A stretch of 64,000 bases of DNA from Portunus trituberculatus (GCF_017591435.1 NC_059289.1:20424610-20488609); one strand, 5' to 3'. Positions 31,376 to 45,388 are shown, counted from the stretch's first letter. Notes: generated by a model from the sequence alone, not told the origin. Program-made: numbers and translations.

Positions 31376-31440
31376 CTTATAAAATTTACTTCATCAAATC
31401 ACCTCTGCTGTGGGGTAAAGCAAACACATGAGGTTTTAAA
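31376..31440. repeat. DIRS copy 2 inverted terminal repeat, low-coordinate side
   Basis: TTACTTCATCAAATCACCTC and the following TGCTGTGGGGTAAAG are matched in reverse complement at 54755-54790. Confidence 0.75.
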
Positions 31441-31713
31441 GCCATGTGGGTGTCGAAATAAGCATAATTCCCAGAATCAGCCCTTGTAAAATAAAAACCA
31501 TGGCCAGATTACGTTACGCAAAATTTATTATGCATAATAATTGACATGCATGGTCATGCAATGCCTGCATGACCCCATTGTGCAACCATCACCTTCCAGT
31601 AATATACAACAAAATATTTCAAACCCAGAGATCAAAACATGTACATCAAAAACAAAACCATCCAGCCTGGATCCTCAATTATACAGATAAGTACATTAGC
31701 ATTCACGTACAAA

Positions 31714-32680
31714 TTACTGGTCAATATGCAAAACCGCATCTTGAAATGTATCTGAATAATTAACAATTTCCTTGTTATAATATCTAGCGAATGTGGACTC
31801 ATGATTCCAACCTGCTCTTGCCAAAATGGCACTGACAGGCACTGCCAAGGCCTTAGCTCTTGAAGCCGCTGCTGGTCTTACACTACACTTAACCCTCGGC
31901 TATCGCCCCCAATTGGGGCCGAAATAGCCGCGCCATAGCCGAAAACGCGATAGCCGAATTGATCTTGGCGTGAAGGCGGTTTTGGCCAATGAGCGCTCAG
32001 ATATCCCATGACGTCATGGCTGGGTGCGTGATAGCAGGTATCTGAGGTCGCGATAATGAAATCTTAGCAGCTTTTCATGGGTGCGCGATAGCAATAAAAC
32101 GTGATAGCTGAGGGTTGACTGTACCTGCCGTGAAAAGTTTGTTGTCAATACCTGCCATGTCCAACATAGTTCTTAGCCATCTTGTGATGGTGTCCTTAGT
32201 AACATGATTGTGAGGCTTTGTAAAACTAATGAATAACTTATCAGAATTGAGATGGTACGTTCTGAGCTGCATTGTTTCATTAATGTAGTGCTGCAGAGTC
32301 TTACATACACAGAGGCTTGCATCTTTTGTATAGGCTGTAAATATCACACTTTGTATGTTAAAAGAAGGCCTACACTGTTTGATATTGTCCCCTAATTGGA
32401 CAGTGAAAGATGATTCGGACATTTCCATACCATTTAGCAGGAGTAAGTGAAGTGTTTGGGTTCTTGCAGCCTGAGTTAGCGCCATTAACATCACCAGTTT
32501 TAGAGTAATCTCCTTTAATGTGAGATTTGTCAGAGGATACATAGACCTTAATTGCATAATTACTGGTTGGACATCCCATGTCCTGTTATATCTTGGTTTT
32601 GGTGGGCGTAAATTGAATACCCCTCTCAAAAATCTATTTACTAAAGGATGTCTGCCTGGTGGAAACCCATCTACTAAAAT
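31714..32680 (-). pseudogene. DIRS copy 2 tyrosine recombinase, split by a MITE
   Basis: Motifs in order: FLRGVFNLRPPKPRYNRTWD, LKLVMLMALTQAARTQTLHL (first catalytic Arg), HNHVTKDTITRWLRTMLDMA, KLFTAG then, beyond a MITE at 31886-32121, SVRPAAASRAK, ILARAGWNHESTFARYYNK (Tyr nucleophile), ending IDQ with stop at 31716-31714. Apart from the MITE the frame is continuous across the whole stretch. The HxxR His position is Gly, as in copy 1. The N-terminal SAM-like part is missing through the deletion near 32685. Confidence 0.85.
31886..32121. mobile_element. 236-bp TA-flanked MITE in the recombinase gene
   Basis: TA occurs on both sides (31884-31885 and 32122-32123). Inverted ends are CACTTAACCCTCGGCTATCG and CAGTCAACCCTCAGCTATCA. 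Excision with one TA restores the recombinase frame between the FTAG and VRPA motifs. TIR and TA target suggest a Tc1/mariner or pogo-mobilised MITE. Confidence 0.85.
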
Positions 32681-33071
32681 GCCCAGCTTCCAAGAGCAAA
32701 ATGGGTTGACCTGGTTGTTAAGGTGAGATGCAAAAAGGTCGATGGAAGGGTTCCCAAAACAATGACATAGCAACCTAATTGTAGGCACATCCAATTTCCA
32801 TTCATGCCAGCTATTAAATTTTCAGGAAGCTGCATCCGCAACAAGGTTGTCTTCCCCTGGGATGTGGGAGCAGGTCACCCACGCATTATGTCTAATATAC
32901 CATTCCCAAATTAGGACAGCGATGTCATTGTAAACTTGAGATTTTGTGCCTCCCATTTCATTGACATAAGTGACCGCCGTGGTGTTATCGCAAAAAATTT
33001 TAATATGCTTATTCACCAGCTCTTGTGCAAACGTCTGTAAGGTAAATAGAATCACTTTAAGTTCTAAGGCG
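32681..33071 (-). pseudogene. DIRS copy 2 RNase H, C-terminal part
   Basis: Starts at the MITE edge with ALELKVILFTLQTF (catalytic Glu), then IFCDNTTAVTYVNEMGG (Asp), NAWVTCSHIPGEDNLVADAAS (Asp), and after a stop near 32822 the frame IDLFASHLNNQVNPFCSWKL. It then passes without a stop into recombinase sequence (GILVDGF). Compared with copy 1 the RT C-terminal tail and the recombinase N-terminus are lost. The other half of the domain is at 52152-52458, 19 kb away. Confidence 0.83.
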
Positions 33072-33245
33072 TTAACCCCTTCGCGCCGGATGTTAAAAAA
33101 CCCCGCCTGTATGATATACGGGTGGTAGTGCCACGCACCTGAGCGCGGGAAACTCGTGCAAGCTTGTCATACTTGTCGTCTTTGTGTATTATGGTGCTAT
33201 TTTTTAGTCACTATATCGCCTTCGAAGAGGAAAGTGGACGCTTCT

Positions 33246-35081
<1,836 letters not shown>

Positions 35082-35108
<27 letters not shown>
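35082..35108. repeat. (AC)n joint B4 to D1
   Basis: Plus strand (TG)n. It is the 3' tail of B4 on the minus strand and directly touches the truncated 5' end of D1. Confidence 0.9.
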
Positions 35109-35340
35109 ATTTACCTAGTTGTATTTACCTAGTTGTAGTTTTACAGGGCCTGGGCTTTATGCTCTGTGGCCCGTCTCATATCTACACTTATCCAATCTTA
35201 CTTTAAAAGTGTGCACACTCGTTGCAGACACTACTTCTTCATCTAAACTGTTCCATGTCTCAATACATCTCTGCGGGAAACTATATTTTTTAATATCTCT
35301 CAGACATCTTCCCTTTCTCAGCTTTTTACTATGCGATCTT
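35109..35340 (-). mobile_element. CR1-like LINE, family B, copy B4 (232-bp 3' stub)
   Basis: Only the C-terminal codons (RSHSKKLRKGRCLRDIKKYS, ETWNSLDEEVV, VRLDKCRY) and the 3' UTR with two AACTAGGTAAATAC units remain. The 5' end abuts the (AC)n tail of C1. An extremely short insertion, as expected from early termination of reverse transcription. Confidence 0.88.
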
Positions 35341-35356
35341 GTGTGTGTGTGTGTGT
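35341..35356. repeat. (AC)n joint C1 to B4
   Basis: Eight TG units on the plus strand between the B4 5' end and the C1 3' terminus. Confidence 0.88.
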
Positions 35357-35403
35357 ATTCACCTAGTTTTTTCACCTAGTTGTAATTTTACAGGGCCTGG
35401 GTA

Positions 35404-37027
35404 TCATACTCGTGTGGCCCCGTCTCCATATCTACACACATCCAACTTTCCTTTAAAACTATGCACACTCCTTGCTGACACCACCTCCTCACTCAAACCA
35501 TTCCACACCTCCACACATCTTTGTGGGAAACTATATTTTTTCAAATCCTTCAAGCATATTCCCTTGGCTATCTTTTTACTATGCGATCTTGTAGTTCTAC
35601 TTAAGTTTTCCTCTCTCAACATCATTTGCTCATTATCCACTTCATCCAGTCCATTCAACAGTTTATAAACCTGTATTAAATCTCCTCTTTCTCTTCTTTG
35701 TTCCAAGGTAGGCAAATTCATTTCTTTTAATCTCTCCTCATAGGTCATTTCTGCCAATTCCGGAACCATTTTTGTTGCCATTCTCTGCAATCTCTCCAAC
35801 TTCTTTATATGCTTCTTTTTATAAGGGGACCAAACCACTCCAGCATATTCCAATCTTGGTCTAATTACCATACTAATTAATTTCTTCATCATATCTTTAT
35901 CCATATAATGGAAGGCTAATCCAATATTTTTTATCAAATTACACGTTTCTCCAAACATCTTATCAATATGAGCTTCAAAATGCCCATGGTCTTGTATTAT
36001 CACTCCCAAATACTTTTCCTTTTCCACCTTTTTCAACACTACTTCTTCACCCATCTTATATGACCCTCTTGGCCGTCTTCCACTCTTTCCCATCTCCATC
36101 ACATGACTTTTGCTCAGATTAAATTCCATTTGCCACCTCTTGCTCCACTCCCAAATCTTATCCAGGTCTGCCTGTAAAATTTCACAATCTTCTTCACTCT
36201 TCACACACCTACACAACTTTGCATCATCCGCAAACAAATTAATATAACTGTTTACTCCTCTGGCATGTCATTAATATATACCAGGAAAAGTATTGGTGCC
36301 AACACTGAGCCTTGTGGGACTCCACTCTCCACCACCAACCAGTCCGACCTTGCATCCCTTATTACCGTTCTCATCTCCCTCCATCTCAAGTAGTTTTCCA
36401 TCCACTTTAAACACTTTTCCTTTCAGTCCTCCATAAATCTCTACTTTCCATAACAGTCTCATGTGAGGTACCTTGTCAAAAGCTTTCTTTAAATCCAAAT
36501 ATACACAGTCCATCCATCCCTCTCTCTCCTGTATTTTGTCAACCACTCTTGAATAAAAGATTTGTTACACATGACCTCCCTTTCCTGAAGCCAAATTGAT
36601 GATCCGATAATAACTTATGATCCTCCAGGAACCGTATCCAATATTTCTTTATCACCCTCTCACAAATCTTACCGACCACACTTGTTAGAGACACAGGTCT
36701 ATAGTTAAGAGGCTCTTCCTTACTGCCTCCCTTATAAATGGGCACCACTTCAGCTCTCTTCCACTCTACTGGTACTTTCCCTGTTTCTAATGAACACCTT
36801 ATAATATCATATAATGGATCAATCAATTCTTCTCTACACTCCTTCAATAATTTTCCTGAAACTTCATCTGGTCCCATCGCTTTATCATCTTTAAGTTCCT
36901 CCAACATTTTATATAACTTTTTTTTAGGTATCTTAATGTCATCCATGTGCACATTTCCTTGTACATTCTGAGGCTTTACAAACATTGTTTCTTCAGTAAA
37001 TACTTGCTGAAACCTATTATTTAGCAA
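35404..37027 (-). pseudogene. ORF2 reverse transcriptase of C1
   Basis: Frames 37027-36539 (KAMGPDEVSGKLLKECREEL, NYRPVSLTSVVGKICERVI, FGFRKGRSCVTNLL), 36546-36271 (VYLDLKKAFDKVPHMRLLW) and 36237-35404 (FADD at 36234-36223, then RPRLEYAGVVWSPYKKKHIK, ending VCRYGDGATRV). A one-base deletion before FADD (near 36245) and a frame change near 36400 separate them. The last frame is 277 codons. Confidence 0.86.
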
Positions 37028-37141
37028 TTCCGCTATATTCTTAGGGTCATCTACTATCCCTTGCTCTCCTTTTAATCTTTCAATGGACTCTCTCTTTTAA
37101 GTTTACCATTTATGAACCTGTAAAACAATTTTGGATGTTCC

Positions 37142-38261
37142 TTACTCTTGTCTACAATATCTTTTCAAATTTTCTTTCTTCCTCCTCCTTACCCTCACAT
37201 ACTCATTTCTCGCCACTCTATAATTCTCCTTATTTAGTATATTCCTGCTCTTTTCCATCTTTTCCAAGCCACATCTCTTTTCCTTAGCCTTAACACAAGT
37301 TGCATTAAACCAATCCTTTCTTCCTTCCTCTCTCGGTTTATACTTTGGTACAAATTTCATAACTCCTTCTTTATAATATTTCATAAAATCTCATATTTCT
37401 TTTGCACTTCTCTGATTTGTAACATCTCCCAATCTAATTTTCTGAAATAATTTTTCAAACTTTCTGTGTCCATCTTTCTATAATTCAATCTACCACTCCT
37501 GTATGTCTCGTCCTTCCTTCGCTGTGTTGTTGCTATCTGCATTTCCATAACCACATGATCACTCTTTCCCAAAGGACACTTGTATTGTATATCTCCACAT
37601 AGGTACACTTCTCTTGTTAACACCAAATCCAGTCTAGCCGGTTCATCATCTCCTCTATATCTAGTATTTTCCTTCACCCTCTGTTCCATCATATTTTCCA
37701 TCATTAGATTAAGAAATCTCTCTCCCATGCTTCTTCTCCAACACCACTTACTAGATTTTCCAATCCACCTCCTTACAATTAAAATCTCCTACTAGTATCA
37801 CCTTTCTTTTCCAGATAATACACTTTCCAAACTCTGTAAAGTATCCTTGATCATATTGTCGTATTCCTTAATGTCCAAGAATTTGTTTTAGGAGGTACAT
37901 AGGTCACCATGATTACTAATTCTTTTCCATCACTTTTTATCCTTATGCTTATCACTTCTGTGTTGTTCTTCCCATACCAAACCTTATCCACATTTATTTC
38001 TTTCTTCGTCATAATCATAACTCCTCCTCCACCTTTACTCTACCTATCCTTTCTCCATATATTATATTTATTATCCAAATTTATCTTTGTTTTTTCATGT
38101 AATTTTGTCTCAGTCAAACACACTATATCAGGCTTCTCCACTATCATATAGTCTTGCAATTCCAATCTACTTGACAGTATCCCATCTATATTAGTATATG
38201 TTACGGTCCACCCACTGCTCCCTCTAGGGGTTCCTCCGTATTCCTTCTTTCCACATACCAC
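37142..38261 (-). pseudogene. ORF2 endonuclease of C1
   Basis: VTYTNIDGILSSRLELQDYM and PDIVCLTETKLHEKTKI (38200-38080), then out-of-frame GDFNCKEVDW near 37790, MGERFLNLMMENMMEQRVKE and CPLGKSDHVVMEMQI (37728-37540), and a basic linker WFNATCVKAKEKR (37340-37290). EEP-fold boxes are present but broken by at least three frameshifts. Confidence 0.8.
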
Positions 38262-38264
38262 TTT

Positions 38265-39230
38265 CTGACTCTCTCTCTATAACTCTCCAAAAACTTTTCT
38301 CTTTCCTCCTCAGACCGCTCATCATTTTTCCTTCTCGCCTCTTCCACCAATTCCTTATATCTTCTCCTCTTCCTCATTTCTATTCTTTCTCACAAACACC
38401 TCTTTACAACCTTCTATCTCTTAACTTTGATGTTCTATATAGGACATCCTCCAGATTGTTGTGACTTCAGTACTACTTTAATCGGTCTGCTCACTCCTCC
38501 TTATACGGACCCAGTCTATGGATCTCTTCCACTTCTTCTTGTAGGTCTTTTTTTCATCATCATTTAGATTTTTAACAGATCTCTTACCGTTTTCAATTCT
38601 TCCTTAATTCTCTTAGGCTTATATGTTATATTTTGTTCTTTCATCCCAAATATTAACACACTCTTCTTCTTTTCTGCTATTTCCCTTATCAATGTTTCCT
38701 TATTCTTCATTACATTAACCAGTTCCTTGGACCTTTCTTTTTTGTCTTCCTTCAACTGATCTTTAATTATTTCTTGTAATCCAACCATCTCTGCTTCCTC
38801 GACTCAGTCCATTGTGTTTTCTTCAGTTCCCATTCCTTTCAAGCCTTTCATTCTGCTCACTAATCATTTCCTTAAAGTCATCTTTCTCCTTTACTACTCT
38901 ATCCATTTTCTCCTCCAACCGTCTCTTGTATTTTTCAACCTCCACCTTCAAATGCATTCTCATCCACCAATCGTTTTCATTTTCCTCCAGTCTCTTAACT
39001 CTTTCCTTCAAAGCCTTGCGGAATTCTCTATCCTGCTCCTCCTCACTCCTCTGAACTTTTAATTCCTTCACTAACTCCTCAAATCTCTTCTCCAACATCA
39101 CCAATCTACCTTGCAATGTTGCCCCTGTTGAAGCTGGACTCATGCTTTGACTGGCCACTTTTGGCTTTGCTCCCTGGGTCTCATCAACATATTTTGAATT
39201 TGTTAATTTATTCCTTACCGGTCTATCCAT
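38265..39230 (-). pseudogene. ORF1 of C1: coiled coil plus RRM-like domain
   Basis: Start ATG at 39230 (MDRPVRNKLTNSKY). The frame to 38823 is a Lys/Glu-rich coiled coil (LVMLEKRFEELVKELKVQ, ERVKRLEENEN, DRVVKEKDDFKEMISEQNER). A second frame at 38788-38564 adds KKSVLIFGMKEQNI, an RNP-like strand of the RRM found in LINE ORF1 proteins, and more ORF1 follows out of phase (RSEQTD, EGCKEVFVRKNRNEEE) to about 38265. The product would coat element RNA. Confidence 0.72.
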
Positions 39231-39553
39231 TTTTTCTTACTTTTCCTGGGAGCATGTGGGTGTGTGGTCACTGGGGGCCAGGCCTGGTAGTTACGTGTGT
39301 GGTTGGATGCGTTGGCGGCTGCTATGGCTGGCCTTTGTGGGTTCCCGCTCTGTCGTTTGGAGTGTTCTCCCACCTCCGATCACTCCCATGTACACGCCAC
39401 CAGGCTATGTTCACTCTGTACACTCGTTCACTCGCTCTGGTAGCCCCTCAATAGCAATAACGATTCTCACTCAAGCACATTGCTTAGCGTGTGGAGTGTT
39501 AGTTAGATGCCGCTCTTGCGCAGGAGGCACGTCCGCTCTCCACGGAGCGCGGA

Positions 39554-39563
39554 GTGTGTGTGT
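39554..39563. repeat. (AC)n joint A2 to C1
   Basis: Five GT units on the plus strand, the shortest joint of the chain. The C1 5' end is immediately beside it. Confidence 0.85.
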
Positions 39564-39608
39564 ATTTACCTAATTGTATTTACCTAATTGTAACACACGG
39601 GAAAAGAG

Positions 39609-41254
39609 CTATGCTCGTGTTGTCCCGTCTCCATATCTATTAATGTCCAGCTTTTTCTTAAAATCATGAATATTCCTTGCGTTGACCACTTCCACGTCTA
39701 AACTATTCCATGTTTCCACCCTTCTATGAGGGAAGCTATATTTTTTCACATCTCTCCTATAAGTGGCCATTTTAGTTTTTCCCATGCCCTCTCGACATTC
39801 TTTCATTCCACATACACAGATCTTCCCTATCCATTTTTCCATGCCAATCATCACTCTGTATATTGCTATCAGGTCTCCCTTTCTCTTCTGTTTTCCAGGG
39901 TCGAAGTTGCATTCTTTTCAGTCTGTCTTCATAAGTCAAATCTCTTAAGTCAGGCACCATTTTGTTGCAGCCCTCTGTACTTTCTCTAGTTTCCTTATGT
40001 GTTTCTTTAAGTTCGAGCCCACTGTATTGTTGCATATTCAAGCCTCGGTCTTATCATTGCAGTAATTATTTTCTTCATCATTTCTTCATCTAAATATACT
40101 GACGCCACTCTTATGTTCCTCAATAAGTTCAATACTTCTCCAATTATTTTGTTTATATGTCTCTCTGGCGATAGGTCATTGGTAATTGTCACCCCAAGGT
40201 CTTTTTCTTCATGACTGGTTTTATGTCTTCATTTCCTATCTTGTACATACTCCTGATTCTTCTTTCACTCTTGCCAAACTCTATTTTCTTGCATTTTGTC
40301 GTGTTGAACTCCATTTGCCATGTACAGCTCCATTTCCATATTCTGTCCAAGTCTTCCTGGAGTAGTTCGCAATCTTTGTCACATCTCACTTTTCTTAACA
40401 ATTTTGCATCGTCTGCAAATAGGCTCACATAACTGGACACCCCATCCACCATGTCATTTATGTAGACCGCGAACATTACTGGTGCCAACACTGATCCCTG
40501 TGGAACTCCACTCTCCACCAAGCCCCATTCTGATGGTCTGTCCTTAATTATTGTTCTCATTTCTCTTCCTACCAAAAGTCTTCCATCCATTTTAGTAAAC
40601 TGCCATGCACTCCTCCTACCATTTCAAGTTTCCAGATCAGTCTCCGGTGTGGTACCTTATCAAAGGCCTTTTTTAAATCCAGATATATTCCATCAGCCCA
40701 ACCATCTCTTTCCTGTATTACATCTATCACCCTCGAATAGTAACATATCAGGTTTGTCGTGCATGAACGCCCTTTTCTAAAACCAAATTGACACTCACAA
40801 AGTATGTCATTTTTCTCCAAGAAGTCTGTCCATCTATTCTTCACCACCCTCTCACACATCTTAGCTACCACACTTGTAAGTGACACTGGTCTATAGTTCA
40901 ATGGGTCTCTCTTGTTACCTGATTTATAGATTGGGACAATGTTAGCTCTTTTCCAGTCTTGGGGCACTACACCTTCCCTTAATGAGGCATCAATTACTTC
41001 ACAAACTTTTTCTGCCAGTTGCTCCTGCATTCTCTTAAAATCCATCCTGATACCCCATCAGGTCCCACAGCTTTTCTCACTTCTAAACTCCCCATCATAT
41101 TCTTGATCTCCTCCACAGTTACTTGAAACTCCTTCATAATCTCTTTCTGTTCCATTACCAGTGGTTTGTCAAAAGCAGTCTCCTTTGTGAATACCTTCCA
41201 AAGCATCCATTCATAGCCTCTGCCATTTCCTGGGATCTTCACTGCATACTCCAT
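39609..41254 (-). pseudogene. ORF2 reverse transcriptase of A2
   Basis: Frames 41254-40994, 41045-40569, 40590-40189, 40192-40007, 40041-39772 and 39854-39609. Motifs as in A1 (FGFRKGRSC, LDLKKAFDKVPH, GVPQGSVLAP, LFADDAKLL). Breaks at 40575 (four T where A1 has five) and at 40015 (GGCTCGAAC where A1 has GGCTCCGAAC) are also found in A3. Confidence 0.85.
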
Positions 41255-41323
41255 TTACTTCTAAACTTTCAATACTTTCTCTATTTTTGATGTTGTTGTT
41301 CACATGTCTGTAAAAAGCCTTGG

Positions 41324-42450
41324 TTGGTCTTTACATTTATCAATTATATCCTTTTCTTGTTTCTTTCTTTCTTCTCTTCTAATCAACACATATTCATTTC
41401 TTGCTCTTTTGTAACTTTCCCACTGCTTAATCCGTCTTTTCCTTCTCCACCTCTTCCATGCATCCTCTTTTCTTGTTCTAGCCTTTTCACATCTATCGTT
41501 AAACCAATCCTGCTTTCCAACTTCTCTATGTTGTCTTATTGGTACAAATTTTTCTCACCTTCTTTGTATATTTTTATAAATTCCTTCCACTTTTCATTTG
41601 CTCCTTAGCACTCTTGAATTTCATCCAATTTGTCTCTTGAAAGAATTTCTTTAGGTTTCCAAAATCTGTCTTGGCATAATTCCATCTTCCCACTTTATAT
41701 TCTTCATTTCTTCTAGATTTCTCTTCATCTATCACCTTGAACTCCAAAACTGCATGATCACTCTTTGCTAAAGGGCACTCCACCCTCATCTCCTCAATGA
41801 CCATTGGCTCTGTACTAAAGACCAAGTCCAGTCTTGACGATGCTCCCTCTCCTCCAAACCTAGTATCTTCTTTGACCCACTGAGTTAACACATTTTCCAT
41901 TGCCAGTGTCAATAGTGTATTTCCCATGTTGTCTCTGATCCTTCCATTGACCAGTCCTCCCAACACACCTCTTTACAATTAAAATCTCCCATCATTATAG
42001 TTCGTTCACAGCCACCCAACATTTCTTCCAGACATGTTCCTGTATCACTTATCATTTCTTCATATTCCTGTACTGACCATGCATTTGTCTTAGGTGGTAC
42101 GTACACCACTATGTAGTGCCTCTTTTTCCTTCATTAGTTTCTGCTCTGATCTTTAGCACTTCTGCCTTTCCCATACCTTCTTTCACTTGATCCACCTTTA
42201 TATCTTTTTAACCAGCAACATCACTCCTCCTCCCATCTTACCTACTCTATTTCTTTTCCAAACATTATATTTCCTTCTCCAACCATCATCAGGTCTTCTC
42301 CTCTCTCAGTTTTGTTTCAGTAAGACCCACAATATCTGGGTTCTTGTCCCTCAAGTAATCGTTGAGTTCTAAAATCCCGATATCACTCCATTTATGTTGA
42401 ATACATTACATTCGCTCATACGTAAGTTTCTTTAGTCCTTTCTTACTGTA
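41324..42450 (-). pseudogene. ORF2 endonuclease and linker of A2
   Basis: VYVPPKTNAWSVQEYEEMIS and MMGDFNCKEVCWEDW (42109-41960), CPLAKSDHAVLEFKVIDEE (about 41790-41735), and a basic linker to 41324. Upstream, PDIVGLTETKLRE lies out of frame near 42330. The GDFN and SDH boxes are intact but sit in different frames. Confidence 0.8.
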
Positions 42451-42689
42451 CTTTTCTGGGTTATGAACCACTTCCTCAGTCTCATATCCAAGATTCTCCA
42501 GAAAAACTCTTTCTTCTCCTCTTCTGTCCTCTCTTCATTTTTTTTCAAAGCCTCCTTTCTCAACTCATTTAACATTTCTCTTTCCTTTTCACCGAGATCT
42601 CTTCTCAACCAAATCTTCCTTGTTGTTTCCTGCTGGGCTAGCCTCCATGACTTCTCCACCAATTCATCTACATCCTTTTGTGACTTAAG

Positions 42690-42714
42690 TGTGTGTGTGT
42701 GTGTGTGTCTGTGT
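42690..42714. repeat. (AC)n joint C2 to A2
   Basis: (GT)n with one TCTG interruption on the plus strand. A2 begins at its edge. Confidence 0.9.
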
Positions 42715-43540
42715 ATTCACCTAGTTGTAATTTTACAAGGCCTGGGTATCATACTCGTGTGGCCTCATCTCCATATCTACACACATCCAACTTTCCTTTA
42801 AAACTATGCACACTCCTCGCTGACACCACCTCCTCACTCAAACCATTCCACACCTCCACACATCTTTGTGGGAAACTATATTTCTTCACATCCTTCAAGC
42901 ATATTCCCTTGGCTATCTTTTTACTATGCAATCTCGAAGTTCTATTTAAGTTTTCCTCTCTCAACATCATTTGCTCATTATCCACTTCATCCAGTCCGTT
43001 CAACAGTTTATAAACCTGTATTAAATCTCCTCTTTCTCTTCTTTGTTCTAAGGTAAGCAAATTCATTTCTTTTAATCTCTCCTCATAGGTCATTTCTGCC
43101 AATTCCGGAACCATTTTAGTTGCCATTCTCTGCAATCTCCCCACTTCCTTATATGCTTCTTTTTATAAGGGGACCAAGCCACTCCAGCATATTTCAATCT
43201 TGGTCTAATTACCGTACTAATTAATTTCTTCATCATATCTTTATCCATATAATGGAAGGCTAATCCAATATTTTTTATCAAATTATACGTTTCTCCAAAA
43301 CATCTTATCAATATGAGCCTCAAACTGCCCATGGTCTTGTATTATCACTCCCAAATCCTTTTCCTTTTCCATCTTTTTCAACACTACTTCTTCACCCATC
43401 TTATATGACCCTCTTGGCCGTCTTCCACTCTTCCCCATCTCCATCACATGACTTTTGCTCAGATTAAATTCCATTTGCCACCTCTTGCTCCACTCCCAAA
43501 TCTTATCCAGATCTGCCTGTAAAATTTCACAATCTTCTTC

Positions 43541-43542
<2 letters not shown>
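42715..43542 (-). mobile_element. CR1-like LINE, family C, copy C2 (828-bp 3' part)
   Basis: Covers the RT from just after FADD (EEDCEILQADLDKIWEW) to VCRYGDEATRV and the 3' unit AACTAGGTGAATACAC. Frames 43474-43283, 43332-43090 and 43144-42749 are out of phase. Very close to C1. The 5' end abuts the B2 (AC)n tail. Confidence 0.9.

Positions 43543-43603
<61 letters not shown>
43543..43603. repeat. (AC)n joint B2 to C2
   Basis: Thirty TG units on the plus strand, uninterrupted. Confidence 0.95.
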
Positions 43604-43605
<2 letters not shown>

Positions 43606-43639
43606 TTACCTAGTTGTATTTACCTAGTTGTAGTTTTAC

Positions 43640-45300
43640 AGGGCCTGGGCTTTATGCTCGTGTGGTCCCGTCTCCATATCTACACTTATCCAATTTTTCT
43701 TTAAAACTATGTACACTCTTTGCTGATACCACTTCCTCACTCAAACTGTTCCAAGTCCCAACACATCTTTGCGGGAAACTTAAATTTTTTAACATCTCTC
43801 AGACATCGTCCCTTCCTTAGTTTCTTACTATGCGATCTTGTGCTTCTAAAGTCATATTCTTCTCTCAGGATCAGTTTCTCATTATCCACTTCATCCATTC
43901 CGTTAATCAATTTATAAACTTGTATCAGATCCCTCTCTCTTCTCTGCTCCAAGGTTGGTAGATCCATTGCCTTTAGTCTCTCCTCATATGCCATCCCTTT
44001 AAATTCTGGAACCATTCTTGTAGCCATTTTTGTAGTCTCTCTAATTTTCTTATGTGTTTCTTTTTATGAGTCCACACAACTCCTGCATATTCCAATCTAG
44101 GTCTTATTTTAGTACTTATCAATTTTTTCATCATTTCCTTGTCCATATAGTGAAATGCTACTCCAATATTCCTTAGCAAATTATACGTCTCTCTGAAAAT
44201 TCTATCAATATGGCTTACCGGTTGATTATTTTCTTCCATTGTCACTCCCAAGTCCTTTTCCTTTTTTACTTTTTCTAGTTCTACTCCATCTCCCATCTTA
44301 TAGATTCCCACTGGTCGTCTTTCACTTTTTCCCATTTCCATGACATGGCTTTTGTCCACATTGAAATCCATCTCCCATTTTTTGCTCCATTTCCAGATCT
44401 TGTTTAAGTCTTCCTGTAGTATTTCGCATCGTCCGCAAACAGATTTATGTAGCTGTTCACTCCCTCTGGCATGTCATTTATATATACGAGAAAAAGTATT
44501 GGTGCCAATACTGACCCTTATGGCACTCCGCTGTCTACTGTTCTCCACTTGGACTTCATATCTTATTTCTCTCCCCCTTAAGTAATTCTTCATCCATCTC
44601 AATGTGCTTCCTTTTAAGCCACCCTTCTCCTCTAACTTCCATAGTAATCTTTCATGAGGCACTTTATCAAAAGCCTTTTTTAGATCTAAATAAATACAGT
44701 CAACCCATCCCTCTCTCTCTTGTACTTTATCAACTATTCTAGAGTAGAAACTCAATAAATTTGTCACACATAACCAACCTTTTCTAAAACCAAATTGGCT
44801 ATTTGATAATATTTTGTTGTCTTCAAGAAACTCGATCCATTGCTTCTTTATTACTTTTTCACACATCTTGCATATTACACTAGTTAGTGATACCGGTCTG
44901 TAATTTAAAGGTTCTTCCTTCCTTCCGCTCTTATATATGGGAACCACCTCAGCTCTTTTCCACTCCACTGGCACTGTTCCATTTTCTATTGAGCATTTTA
45001 TGATGTTGTATATTGGACTTGCTAGTTCTTCCCTACATTCTTTCAGTATTCTGCCTGAGACTTCATCCGGTCCCATTGCCTTTTCCTCATCCAATTCCGT
45101 CATCAACTTTTTATTTCAAGCTTGGTTACTTTAATCTCTTTCATATAGACAGTCTCTCTATTACCCTGTGGTCTTTCAAATTTGGATTCCTTAGTAAAGA
45201 CCTCATGAAATTTACTATTTAACAGTTCTGCCATACTTTTGGGTCTTCCACCATTCCGTTTTCTCCTTTTAACCTTTCTATTGTTTCTTTTTGTCTTATT
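43640..45300 (-). pseudogene. ORF2 reverse transcriptase of B2
   Basis: Frames 45106-44474 (210 codons: EEKAMGPDEVSGRILKEC, NYRPVSLTSVICKMCEKVI, FGFRKGWLCVTNLL, YLDLKKAFDKVPHERLLWK), 44371-43973 and 44027-43737. The GVPQG box near 44525 is damaged, and about 38 bp after GCGGACGATGC (near 44430) are missing compared with B3. The final codons run out of phase to about 43655. Confidence 0.85.
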
Positions 45301-45388
45301 TTTCCATTTATGAATCTGTAGAACAATTTTGGTTGTTCCTTACATTTTTCGACAATGTCCTTTTCATAGTTCTTTTCTTCTTCCTTTC

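Larger units (their letters stand above)
35357..39553 (-). mobile_element. CR1-like LINE, family C, copy C1 (near full length, 4.2 kb)
   Basis: Complete order on the minus strand: 5' UTR of about 320 bp (39553-39231), ORF1 with coiled coil, ORF2 with endonuclease and RT, 3' UTR, and terminal CTAGGTGAAAAAACTAGGTG AATAC units. The GC-rich 5' edge (TCCGCGCTCCGTGG) starts at the last unit of the A2 (AC)n tail. Frameshifts occur in ORF1 and ORF2, but the palm-to-C-terminus part is open (36237-35404). Confidence 0.9.
39564..42689 (-). mobile_element. CR1-like LINE, family A, copy A2 (5'-truncated)
   Basis: A 3.13-kb copy ending at two AATTAGGTAAATAC units and starting in ORF1 at the KSQKDVDELVEKSW region (42689). 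It is nearly identical to A3 over its whole length and shares with it indels absent from A1. The 5' end abuts the C2 tail. Confidence 0.9.
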
